From Pseudomonadota bacterium (lineage in GTDB: Bacteria > Pseudomonadota > Gammaproteobacteria > Burkholderiales > Burkholderiaceae_D), in NCBI GenBank assembly GCA_023422955.1, contig JAFAGG010000044.1, forward strand, positions 1 to 48,270: DNA of 48,270 bases, in the 5' to 3' direction. Below, piece by piece: positions 8,056-15,030 of this stretch (its first letter is position 1; every line of letters begins with the position of its first letter). Under the pieces are notes generated by a model, which did not search any database, had not been told where the DNA came from, and saw nothing but the letters and a program-made list of their open reading frames with translations. A program made the position numbers and the translations under genes.

Positions 8056-8625
8056 TCAATCCAGTTGCCAGCGTTCCGGCAAAGTGTCGGAAGCAGCCTT
8101 GACGGCGCAAATGCGCTGCACCATCGCCGGCCTGGGCTGGCTGACATAAGCATCTTCGAAAGCCACGACTTTCAACCCTGCGCATAATTGCAGCAACTCC
8201 GCAGACTGCAATAGAAAACGCGGACTGGAAGGCTTGCCGAAACGCTCATTCCCGGCAGCGAAAGTTTCATAAATCAACACGCCGTCTTTGGCCAGACTGC
8301 CGACGATGTACGGGAATAAAGGCCGGTGCAGATAATTGCTCACCACGATGGCGGCGAACCGTTCTGCTTCAAATGGCCACGCCGGTTCCGCATCCCCTTC
8401 CAGATCGGCCTTCATCAGGCTGATGCCGGGGCCGGCTGCCAGCGCCAGCGCCGCTTCATCGCGATCCACTGCGACCACGGGATGGCCGCGCTGCGCCAGC
8501 CACTTCGCATGCCGGCCGCTGCCGCAGGCCAGATCCAGCACTTCGCCGGCGCCGATCAGCGCAGCAAAACGCATGACCCAGGCCGAGGGTGCCGCAAGAG
8601 CATGATGCAGGGAAGGTGCCGTCAT
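8056..8625 (-). CDS. class I SAM-dependent methyltransferase
   Basis: This 189-residue protein has the SAM-binding motif I VLDLACGSGRHAKWLA (about residues 29-44), the acidic end of motif II VVAVDRD, and a FAAIVVSNYLHRPLF segment resembling motif IV of small-molecule methyltransferases (tellurite-resistance TehB-like group). No RNA- or DNA-binding domain is attached. It lies 15 nt behind trpS, so it is cotranscribed with it. The substrate cannot be told from the sequence. Confidence 0.82.
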   Translation of the reverse strand: MTAPSLHHALAAPSAWVMRFAALIGAGEVLDLACGSGRHAKWLAQRGHPVVAVDRDEAALALAAGPGISLMKADLEGDAEPAWPFEAERFAAIVVSNYLHRPLFPYIVGSLAKDGVLIYETFAAGNERFGKPSSPRFLLQSAELLQLCAGLKVVAFEDAYVSQPRPAMVQRICAVKAASDTLPERWQLD

Positions 8626-8640
8626 GAAAATGTATGGCGA

Positions 8641-9846
8641 TCAGAATTTATAGTTCAGGCCCATCGCCTCGCGCACATCGCGCATGGTTTCCTGCGCCAG
8701 CTTGCGCGCCTGGTCGCAACCTTCGTTCACGATATCGCGAACTATCGCAGGATTGTCCAGGTAAGTCTGCGCCCTTTCGCGCATTGGCGCCTGTTCCTTC
8801 AGAATGGCCTCGATCACAGGTTGCTTGCATTCGATGCAGCCTATGCCTGCCGACGTGCATCCCTGGCGCACCCATTGCTGCGTCGGTGCATCGGAGTAAA
8901 CCTTGTGCAGCTGGAACAGCGGACACTTATCCGGATTGCCCGGGTCGGAACGGCGCACGCGTGCCGGATCGGTAGGCATGGTGCGAACCTTCTTGGTCAC
9001 TGAATCGCTGTCTTCGCGCAAGGCGATGGCATTGCCATAGCTCTTGGACATTTTCTGTCCATCCAGGCCCGGCATGCGCGAAGCTTCGGTCAACAGCACC
9101 TGAGGCTCGACCAGGATCTGCTTGCGGCCGCCTTCCAGGTAACCGGCCAGGCGCTCCTTGTCGACCTGCGACAGGCTCTGCGCTCCTTCGACAATGGCCC
9201 GCGCCTGCTCGAGCGCGCCGTGTTCGCCGCGCTCCTGATACTGCGTGCGCAATTCGGTATAAAGCTTGGCATTCTTGCCGCCCAGTTTCTTTACCGCTTC
9301 CTGGGCTTTTTCTTCAAAGCCCTTTTCCTTGCCATAGATATGATTGAAGCGGCGCGCCAGCTCCCGGACCATTTCCACGTGCGGGATCTGGTCTTCGCCG
9401 ACCGGCACCTTGCTGGCGCGATAGATCAGCACATCGGCCGACATCAGCAGCGGATAACCGAGAAAACCATATGTCGCCAGATCGCGGTCAGCCAGCTTTT
9501 CCTGCTGGTCCTTGTAGGTCGGCACGCGCTCCAGCCATCCCAGCGGCGTGCACATCGACATCAGCAGATGCAGTTCCGCATGTTCCGGCACCCGCGACTG
9601 AATGAAAATGGTCGCCTTCTCCGGATCGAGCCCTGCCGCCAGCCAGTCGATCACCATATCCCAGGTGCTGCTTTCGATCACGCTGGGATCGTCGTAGTGA
9701 GTGGTCAGTGCATGCCAGTCGGCGACGAAGAACAGGCAAGGCAGTTCGGACTGCAGCCTGATCCAGTTTTTAAGCGCGCCATGATAGTGGCCGAGATGCA
9801 TGGCGCCGGTAGGACGCATGCCGGAAACAACGCGGTCGGGATACAT
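8641..9846 (-). CDS. trpS: tryptophanyl-tRNA synthetase
   Basis: TrpS charges tRNA-Trp with tryptophan. The class I signatures are present: HLGH at residues 17-20 (HIGH motif) and KMSKS at 265-269. The protein has 401 residues, longer than E. coli TrpS (334), because of an insert at about residues 175-245 between the Rossmann fold and KMSKS, plus a Cys-containing segment near residue 335 (CTSAGIGCIECK). Such a long form is known in beta- and gammaproteobacteria. The start at 9846 is 3 nt from the M50 protease stop, so the two are coupled. Confidence 0.97.
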   Translation of the reverse strand: MYPDRVVSGMRPTGAMHLGHYHGALKNWIRLQSELPCLFFVADWHALTTHYDDPSVIESSTWDMVIDWLAAGLDPEKATIFIQSRVPEHAELHLLMSMCTPLGWLERVPTYKDQQEKLADRDLATYGFLGYPLLMSADVLIYRASKVPVGEDQIPHVEMVRELARRFNHIYGKEKGFEEKAQEAVKKLGGKNAKLYTELRTQYQERGEHGALEQARAIVEGAQSLSQVDKERLAGYLEGGRKQILVEPQVLLTEASRMPGLDGQKMSKSYGNAIALREDSDSVTKKVRTMPTDPARVRRSDPGNPDKCPLFQLHKVYSDAPTQQWVRQGCTSAGIGCIECKQPVIEAILKEQAPMRERAQTYLDNPAIVRDIVNEGCDQARKLAQETMRDVREAMGLNYKF

Positions 9847-9849
9847 GTT

Positions 9850-10509
9850 TTATAAACCCAGTAGAAATTTCAAAGGTGCGACAAGCAGGGCTATCAACTC
9901 ATAAGCTACCTGCATGACGGGCCTCAGCCAGTAATGCAGGCCGCCCAGGAACAGCAGACCCAGAATGATAAAGAAACCGTAAGGCTCCAGTTTCGCGAAA
10001 CGATAAGAGGCGTGATGCGGCAGCAGGCTCGTCACGATACGTCCGCCGTCCAGCGGCGGAATGGGGAAAAGATTCAGCGCGAAGATGACCAGATTGACCA
10101 TGACCCCGGCTTCAGCCATGCTCAAAAAGAAAACTTCGCCTATGTCCATGCGCCACAGGACTATCCACAGCACCATCCACAGGAATGCCATCACCAGGTT
10201 GGAGGCCGGACCGGCCAGCGCCACCCAGCCCATGTCGCGCTTGGGCTTGCGCAGATTTCCCCACTCCACCGGCACCGGTTTGGCATAGCCGAACAGATAG
10301 GGACTGCCGACGACAAACAGCAGGATGGGAATCAGCAGCGTGCCGATGGGATCGATATGCCTGATCGGGTTCAGGGTCATGCGTCCCTGGAGATAGGCAG
10401 TGGAGTCTCCGAGATAACGCGCCGCATAGGCATGAGAGGCTTCATGCACGGTAATCGCAAAAAGCAGCGGAAGCGCGTAGATCGTGAGGGTTTGAATGGA
10501 TTCGTTCAT
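9850..10509 (-). CDS. site-2 protease family (M50) membrane metalloprotease
   Basis: This 219-residue integral membrane protein has the zinc motif HEASH (residues about 21-25) and the third ligand region FPIPPLDGGR, both typical of small M50 (SREBP site-2 protease-like) enzymes. At least five hydrophobic helices are visible. There is no PDZ domain, so it is not RseP. The open frame runs 47 codons further upstream but that part is Arg/Cys-rich and unlike the family; the ATG at 10509 (MNESIQTLTIY) is the likely start. It sits between yciO and trpS in a compact operon. The substrate is unknown. Confidence 0.88.
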   Translation of the reverse strand: MNESIQTLTIYALPLLFAITVHEASHAYAARYLGDSTAYLQGRMTLNPIRHIDPIGTLLIPILLFVVGSPYLFGYAKPVPVEWGNLRKPKRDMGWVALAGPASNLVMAFLWMVLWIVLWRMDIGEVFFLSMAEAGVMVNLVIFALNLFPIPPLDGGRIVTSLLPHHASYRFAKLEPYGFFIILGLLFLGGLHYWLRPVMQVAYELIALLVAPLKFLLGL

Positions 10510-10594
10510 GCGCGCAATTCTATCAGACGCCCGCCTGAGCCTCGCCTGCATTGTCGCAAGGCAGCGCGGTCTTGCATGCCGACATGAGCAATTA

Positions 10595-11218
10595 TCAGAG
10601 TCCGAACATTGCCGGATCACCCCGTCCCTGCCGCAGCAGTTCCGGCTCATCTCCGGTCATGTCGACTACCGTGGTCGGCTCAAAGCCGCAAGCGCCGCCA
10701 TCGATGACCAGTTCCACCTGCTTTTCCAGCTTTTCGCGGATCAGGTCGGGATCGGTCATGGGATCGTCCTCGTTCGGCAAAATCAGGGTGGTACTCAGCA
10801 GCGGCTGCCCCAGCTCTTCCAGCAGGGCCAAGGCGATGGCATTTTCCGGCACGCGCAAACCTATGGTCTTGCGCGAGGGATGACTCAGACGGCGCGGCAC
10901 TTCCCGCGTGGCTTCCAGGATGACGGTATAGGGGCCGGGCGTTGCGGCTTTCAGCAATCGATACTGGCGGTTGTCGACGCGCGCATAAGTTGCGATTTCC
11001 GCCAGGTCCCGGCACAGCAGGGTGAGATGGTGACGATCGTCGACGCCGCGCAGGCGGCGCAAGCGCTCCACTGCCGCCTTGTCATCCAGCTGGCAAGTCA
11101 GCGCATAACAGGAATCCGTCGGCAGCGCGACCAGTCCACCGGACTGGATGATTTGCGCGGCCTGCTTGATCAGCCTTCCTTGCGGATTGGCGGGATGAAT
11201 TTGAAAAAATTGGCTCAT
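10595..11218 (-). CDS. yciO: YciO-type member of the Sua5/YrdC family
   Basis: This 207-residue protein contains one YrdC-like domain. ALPTDSCYALTC, RGVDDRHHLTLLC and the TPGPYTVILEAT segment are characteristic of the YciO branch rather than TsaC/Sua5, where the corresponding motifs are KxR and SxN. The domain binds nucleotides and double-stranded RNA in relatives. The role of YciO is not firmly known; a minor activity in t6A tRNA modification has been suggested for the family. As in E. coli, it is close to rnm, here separated from it by htpX. Confidence 0.85.
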   Translation of the reverse strand: MSQFFQIHPANPQGRLIKQAAQIIQSGGLVALPTDSCYALTCQLDDKAAVERLRRLRGVDDRHHLTLLCRDLAEIATYARVDNRQYRLLKAATPGPYTVILEATREVPRRLSHPSRKTIGLRVPENAIALALLEELGQPLLSTTLILPNEDDPMTDPDLIREKLEKQVELVIDGGACGFEPTTVVDMTGDEPELLRQGRGDPAMFGL

Positions 11219-11219
11219 A

Positions 11220-11247
11220 TAAAAAACGGCAGCCCTGGGACTGCCGT
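11220..11247 (-). terminator. Rho-independent terminator after htpX
   Basis: ACGGCAG (11226-11232) pairs with CTGCCGT (11241-11247). Read on the minus strand the stem is followed by TTTTTT. It lies between the htpX stop and the yciO start, so htpX is transcriptionally separated from the genes behind it. Confidence 0.85.
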
Positions 11248-11272
11248 CGTAAAGGGTTGAAAACCCGCCTGA

Positions 11273-12148
11273 TCAGCGCGCCGCTTGCAGAGCGGCGATA
11301 CGTTGCTGGATAGGCGGATGGCTATGGAACAAGCCCATGAAGCCAGGTTTGTCGTGGATGCCCAGCGAGGCCACCGATTGTGGCAAGCCGCTCGGCTCTA
11401 CGCCGCCCAGGCGCCCCAGTGCGCGGATCATCGGCTCGGGCGTTCCCATCAGTTGGGCGGCACCGGCGTCGGCACGGTATTCACGCTGGCGCGAGAACCA
11501 GGCCACGATCATCGAAGCACCGATACCGAGCACGATCTGCGCCACGATCACGGTCATCATGTAGCCGATGCCCGTGCCAGCGTTGTCGCTGCCGCGATTC
11601 AGCGCGCGATCCACGGCGTAACCGATTATCCGCGACAGGAACACCACGAAAGTATTCAGCACGCCCTGGATCAGGGTCATGGTGACCATGTCGCCATTCG
11701 CAACGTGCGCCACTTCATGCGCCAGCACCGCTTCGACCTCATCCTTGGTCATGCTTTGCAGCAAACCGGTGGATACCGCCACCAGCGAAGAGTTCTTGAA
11801 TGCACCGGTTGCAAAGGCGTTGGGCTCACCCTCATACACCGCCACTTCCGGCATACCGATGCCAGCGCGGCCGGATAACTTTTTAACCGTATCGACCAGC
11901 CAAAGTTCCGTGGAGTTGGAAGGATGTTCGATTACACGCGCGCCGGTGGACCATTTCGCCATCGGCTTGCTAATCAGCAGGGAAATGATGGCGCCGGTAA
12001 AGCCGACTACCAGGGAGAACACCATCAGGGCCGGCATGTTCAGTCCGGCTTCGGTGATGTGACGGTCCACGCCCAGAATCGACAATACGATTGTCATTAC
12101 CGCAATCACGGCAATGTTGGTTGCGATGAACAGTACTATTCTTTTCAT
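11273..12148 (-). CDS. htpX: membrane metalloprotease HtpX
   Basis: HtpX is an inner-membrane zinc protease (M48) that degrades damaged membrane proteins with FtsH. The 291-residue protein has two N-terminal membrane helices, the zinc motif HEVAHVANGD (HExxH), two further helices, and the third ligand in REYRADAGAA. The start at 12148 (MKRIVLFIATN) has a good AAAGGAAAA Shine-Dalgarno sequence. The gene has its own upstream gap of 120 nt and its own terminator, so it looks like a single-gene unit placed inside a block of unrelated genes. Confidence 0.96.
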   Translation of the reverse strand: MKRIVLFIATNIAVIAVMTIVLSILGVDRHITEAGLNMPALMVFSLVVGFTGAIISLLISKPMAKWSTGARVIEHPSNSTELWLVDTVKKLSGRAGIGMPEVAVYEGEPNAFATGAFKNSSLVAVSTGLLQSMTKDEVEAVLAHEVAHVANGDMVTMTLIQGVLNTFVVFLSRIIGYAVDRALNRGSDNAGTGIGYMMTVIVAQIVLGIGASMIVAWFSRQREYRADAGAAQLMGTPEPMIRALGRLGGVEPSGLPQSVASLGIHDKPGFMGLFHSHPPIQQRIAALQAAR

Positions 12149-12268
12149 TTTTCCTTTTACTCCCAAAGCAGTGAATTAAACCGCATATAAGGCCGGCGCC
12201 TCTACTTTTCAATCGTCAGCGCAAGTGTAACGATGAATTTTTCATCGCGCATCTCTTATTCGAATCCC

Positions 12269-13105
12269 TTAGAGCTCCCAGTCATGCCAGATGGGCTTCA
12301 GGCTCTCGGGCAAAGGTGGCAAGCTGCCCAGATCGAAACGGGATTCGCTGGGGCTGTGAAAATCGGAGCCGCGGGAAGCGCACAGGCCGAAACGTTTCGC
12401 CACTTGCGCATACTTGGCATATTCTTCCACCGTATGTCCGCTGGTAATCACCTCGATACCGGTGCCGCCCAGTTGCATGAATTCGTCGACGAAGGCATCG
12501 AAAGCGAGATCGCTGTATTTATAGCGGGCGGGATGAGCGATGACTGCCACGCCTCCCGCAGCGCGTATCCATCCCATGGCATCAGAAAGAGTGGCCCAGC
12601 GATGCGGCACGTAGCCCGGCTTGCCCTCCGACAGATAGGCATCGAATACTTGCTGGATGCTGTCTCTGACGCCCTGCTCCACCATGTAGCGTGCGAAATG
12701 AGTGCGGGAAATCAGCTCCGGGTTGTCGACATATTTCATCGCGCCGGACAGCGCATCGGGAATACCTGCTTCCTGCAACTGCCTTGCCATTTCTTCGGCA
12801 CGCTGCAAGCGGCCCGAGCGGGTTTGCGCCAGGCCCTGCACCAGTTCCGGCCTGGTTTCATCAAGCTGCAGTCCGACGATGTGAACCGTCTGCCCACCCC
12901 AGGTTACCGAGATTTCAACGCCGGTCACATGGCGCAAGCCCAGCTGCTCGGCAGCCTCGCGCGCCTGCGCAATGCCGCTGAGTTCGTCATGATCGGTCAA
13001 GGCCCAGACATCCACACCGTTGGCGCGGGCCCTGGCCGCAACTTCGGCCGGCGCCAGCACGCCGTCGGAAAAATGAGAATGACTGTGAAGATCAATATTG
13101 AGCAT
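12269..13105 (-). CDS. rnm: PHP-domain 5'-3' exonuclease/phosphatase (RNase AM, YciV)
   Basis: The 278-residue protein is a PHP metal-dependent phosphoesterase. It has the motifs DLHSHSHFSDG (residues 5-15), ALTDHDE (about 35-41), GVEIS, IAHPARY and RGSDFHSP, which together supply the trinuclear metal site. E. coli YciV/TrpH (RNase AM) degrades 5'-3' oligoribonucleotides, matures rRNA 5' ends and hydrolyses 3',5'-nucleoside bisphosphates. It lies near yciO as in enterobacteria. The gene symbol is by similarity. Confidence 0.88.
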   Translation of the reverse strand: MLNIDLHSHSHFSDGVLAPAEVAARARANGVDVWALTDHDELSGIAQAREAAEQLGLRHVTGVEISVTWGGQTVHIVGLQLDETRPELVQGLAQTRSGRLQRAEEMARQLQEAGIPDALSGAMKYVDNPELISRTHFARYMVEQGVRDSIQQVFDAYLSEGKPGYVPHRWATLSDAMGWIRAAGGVAVIAHPARYKYSDLAFDAFVDEFMQLGGTGIEVITSGHTVEEYAKYAQVAKRFGLCASRGSDFHSPSESRFDLGSLPPLPESLKPIWHDWEL

Positions 13106-13191
13106 GGAACGTGAGGTATCCGGGTAAATTCGACAACGGCTATTTTACGATGAAGAGGACTGTGCCACCTTGGGACGAACTATCCGGCAGT

Positions 13192-14070
13192 TCATGTCGC
13201 GAGAAAGGCATCGATCAGTTCGGCAACCGCCCGCGGCTGATCGTGATGCAGCATATGTCCAGCCTGCGCGACGACCGCCCTTGTCACCTTGGGAATGCAG
13301 GCGATGCGGCGATCCACTTCTGCGCGCGCGTCCTGGCTATCCTGAGCCCAGTTCAGGAAATGCGGATGATCCGCTTCCACCCATAACACGGGCGCTGCAA
13401 TCCGCGACCAGCATGCCAGCACTTCCTCGATACGGTAGAGAACCGGATTGACCTGCTTGTGCGCGGGATCGGCAAGTAGGCGCCAGCGCCCCTGCGCCGT
13501 CGGCACCGCCCAGTGAGCAGCCAGGAACATGGCACGCTCTGCCGACAAGCGCGGATTATTTTTCCGCAACCGTGCCGCCACGGCTTCACAGGACGTGTAT
13601 TCACTTAGCGTCGGCGGCATGCGCTCTTCCTGCAGCCATTGGGCGAATCGCTGCGGCGCCGCTTGCGGCGAAGTCGTCTGCAAGCCGAATCCCTCCAGAT
13701 TCACCAGCCTTGCCACTCGCTCCGGCCGAACGCCGGCATAAACCATGACCACGTTTGCTCCCATGCTGTGACCGATCAGCGTAGCCGCTTCCTCCGGCAC
13801 GTAATGCGCGAGCAAGGCATCCAGATCGGCCAGGAAGTCGGGACTCCAGTAATTTCCTGCGGGAGCGCAGTCGGTCAGTCCGAAACCGCGCCAGTCAGGA
13901 GCAATCACATGCCATTGGCCCTGCAAGGCATCGACCACGAACTGAAATGTTGCGGAGACATCCATCCAGCCATGCAAGATGAAAATCTTCGGCGCCTGGT
14001 CAGAGCCCCAGTGGCGAACGTGATAGCGCAGGCCGCGCAAGGTGATGTATTCCGAACGTGAAGGTGACAT
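13192..14070 (-). CDS. alpha/beta-fold hydrolase
   Basis: This 292-residue protein has the complete alpha/beta-hydrolase set: oxyanion region FILHGWMD, DWRGFG, nucleophile GHSMGAN (Ser), a VLWVEADHP strand near the acid, and the catalytic His in AQAGHMLHHDQP. A longer form from 14109 adds 13 residues (MLQCNF...). I prefer the ATG at 14070 because family members begin close to SRSEYITLRGLRYHVRHW, but neither start has a good Shine-Dalgarno sequence. TATACT stands 7 nt before the 14109 ATG, so a leaderless start there is possible. The substrate is unknown. Confidence 0.85.
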   Translation of the reverse strand: MSPSRSEYITLRGLRYHVRHWGSDQAPKIFILHGWMDVSATFQFVVDALQGQWHVIAPDWRGFGLTDCAPAGNYWSPDFLADLDALLAHYVPEEAATLIGHSMGANVVMVYAGVRPERVARLVNLEGFGLQTTSPQAAPQRFAQWLQEERMPPTLSEYTSCEAVAARLRKNNPRLSAERAMFLAAHWAVPTAQGRWRLLADPAHKQVNPVLYRIEEVLACWSRIAAPVLWVEADHPHFLNWAQDSQDARAEVDRRIACIPKVTRAVVAQAGHMLHHDQPRAVAELIDAFLAT

Positions 14071-14164
14071 AGCAGGAAGAAAGGGTAGCCGAAAATTGCA
14101 CTGCAGCATTGCGCGCAGTATACCGGCTACCTGCCCTCTTCCATTTGCCTTTACCCCTCAAGAA

Positions 14165-14344
14165 TCAAGAGGGTGTGCTTGGCGGCGGCTTACCCTGAGG
14201 TGAATGTTCCTTCTCCTGGCGGCGCGGCTGGGCCTCGTATGGCGGAATCTGTTCGATCTGGCGTTGCGTTTCCTGCTCGGCCGGCCCTTTTTCTCCGCTG
14301 CCGATATCGTCTTCACTCATCATGTGACCTGTTTCTCGAGGCAT
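14165..14344 (-). CDS. small hydrophilic protein of unknown function
   Basis: A 59-residue frame starts MPRETGHMMSEDDIG with a strong GGAGGA Shine-Dalgarno sequence a few nt upstream. It is very rich in Glu, Gln, Pro, Lys and Arg, has no Cys or Trp, and has no hydrophobic stretch, so it is likely unfolded and cytoplasmic. A GTG at 14356 could add four residues, but the GGAGGA overlaps them. I recognise no domain. The good ribosome site and the protein-like composition make it a real gene candidate; comparison with related genomes would settle it. Confidence 0.6.
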   Translation of the reverse strand: MPRETGHMMSEDDIGSGEKGPAEQETQRQIEQIPPYEAQPRRQEKEHSPQGKPPPSTPS

Positions 14345-14463
14345 GCTGTCCTCCACTTATATAAAGACACGAGGAACTTGGACCAGGCAGCCCGGACAAG
14401 ATTCGTTCAAAACAGGATTTGCCACCGATTTCCGACGTGATAAAAGCACTTGCCTTGAGGCAG

Positions 14464-14495
14464 CCGAACCGGTTCTTTTAAGGGAGCCGGCTCGG
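14464..14495. other. imperfect 12-bp hairpin upstream of oxlT
   Basis: CCGAACCGGTTC (14464-14475) pairs with GAGCCGGCTCGG (14484-14495) with one mismatch and one G-U, around an 8-nt loop. No T tract follows on the plus strand. It could be a 5' regulatory structure or an operator. Confidence 0.4.
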
Positions 14496-14796
14496 TAAAA
14501 GTGAAGTGGCAGGATCATCTTGTCTATATAGCGGCCTGTAAATCGCAGCCTTTTTTCTTTCCTCTTTTTATTTGCATGGCGGCACTAGCTTATCCGAGCT
14601 GTTTATTACCCCTTCTTCCAAGCTTTTTCCTGCAAACAATCATCAGATATTGCTTCTCGGCAGCCTCAGCAAGAATTTATCTCTATGCCAGCAGGCATTC
14701 ACATGCTCACAGAGCATTGCCGATTAAACATTAAAAAGAAGGAAGCTTTGCGCCTTGCAAAGAGCAAAAAAATAGGAAAGCACTATTCCCATACAG

Positions 14797-14906
14797 AAAC
14801 CCTAGTTGTAACTCGCTATTTAAAACCCCTAGGCTCGCCGAAAACTAGGCAGCACAAGGGTTACAACTATTGCAAACACCCCTTTAACTAGTAAAAACCC
14901 TAGTTT
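14797..14906. repeat. CTAG-rich cluster of direct and inverted repeats
   Basis: AAACCCTAGTT occurs at 14797-14807 and 14895-14905. TAGTTGTAAC (14803-14812) is perfectly inverted at 14860-14869. CTAG, a rare tetranucleotide in most bacteria, occurs five times in about 100 bp (14802, 14829, 14845, 14888, 14900). The cluster lies 125-235 nt upstream of the oxlT start and looks like operator sites. Confidence 0.6.
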
Positions 14907-14927
14907 CCGTGCAGGAGCTGCCCGGCC

Positions 14928-14933
14928 TAAAAT
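14928..14933 (+). promoter_or_regulatory. possible -10 element for oxlT
   Basis: TAAAAT lies 18 bp behind a poor -35 (TTTCCG, 14904-14909) and directly downstream of the CTAG cluster. It would start an mRNA with a leader of about 90 nt that includes the upstream ORF. A second candidate, TATAAA at 14954-14959, has no -35. Confidence 0.3.
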
Positions 14934-14993
14934 ACGCGGCCGCCATATCCCGATATAAACAAAACCATACTCCCATCCAAAGGAGAACCTGGG

Positions 14994-15023
14994 ATGTGTC
15001 GCCGTTACACAACAAACGATTGA
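14994..15023 (+). CDS. 9-codon upstream ORF (leader peptide) of oxlT
   Basis: ATG at 14994 is preceded by a near-perfect AAAGGAG (14979-14985) at 8-nt spacing and encodes MCRRYTTND. Its TGA stop (15021-15023) overlaps the TGAGGA Shine-Dalgarno sequence of oxlT, seven nt before the oxlT ATG. Ribosomes ending here would sit on the oxlT ribosome site. This suggests translational coupling or leader-peptide control. It is too short to be a gene product in its own right. Confidence 0.55.
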   Translation: MCRRYTTND

Positions 15024-15030
15024 GGAAATT

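Larger units (their letters stand above)
14345..14993. other. long non-coding region upstream of oxlT
   Basis: About 650 bp hold no convincing gene. The stretch 14500-14700 is pyrimidine-rich with short frames lacking ribosome sites. The hairpin, the repeat cluster and the upstream ORF listed separately fall at its edges. The part 14690-14910 is clearly more AT-rich than neighbouring genes. Confidence 0.6.

Noticed and set aside
14501..14891. Small plus-strand frames in the region upstream of oxlT
   Set aside because: No ribosome sites, mixed composition, and they overlap each other and the repeat cluster.
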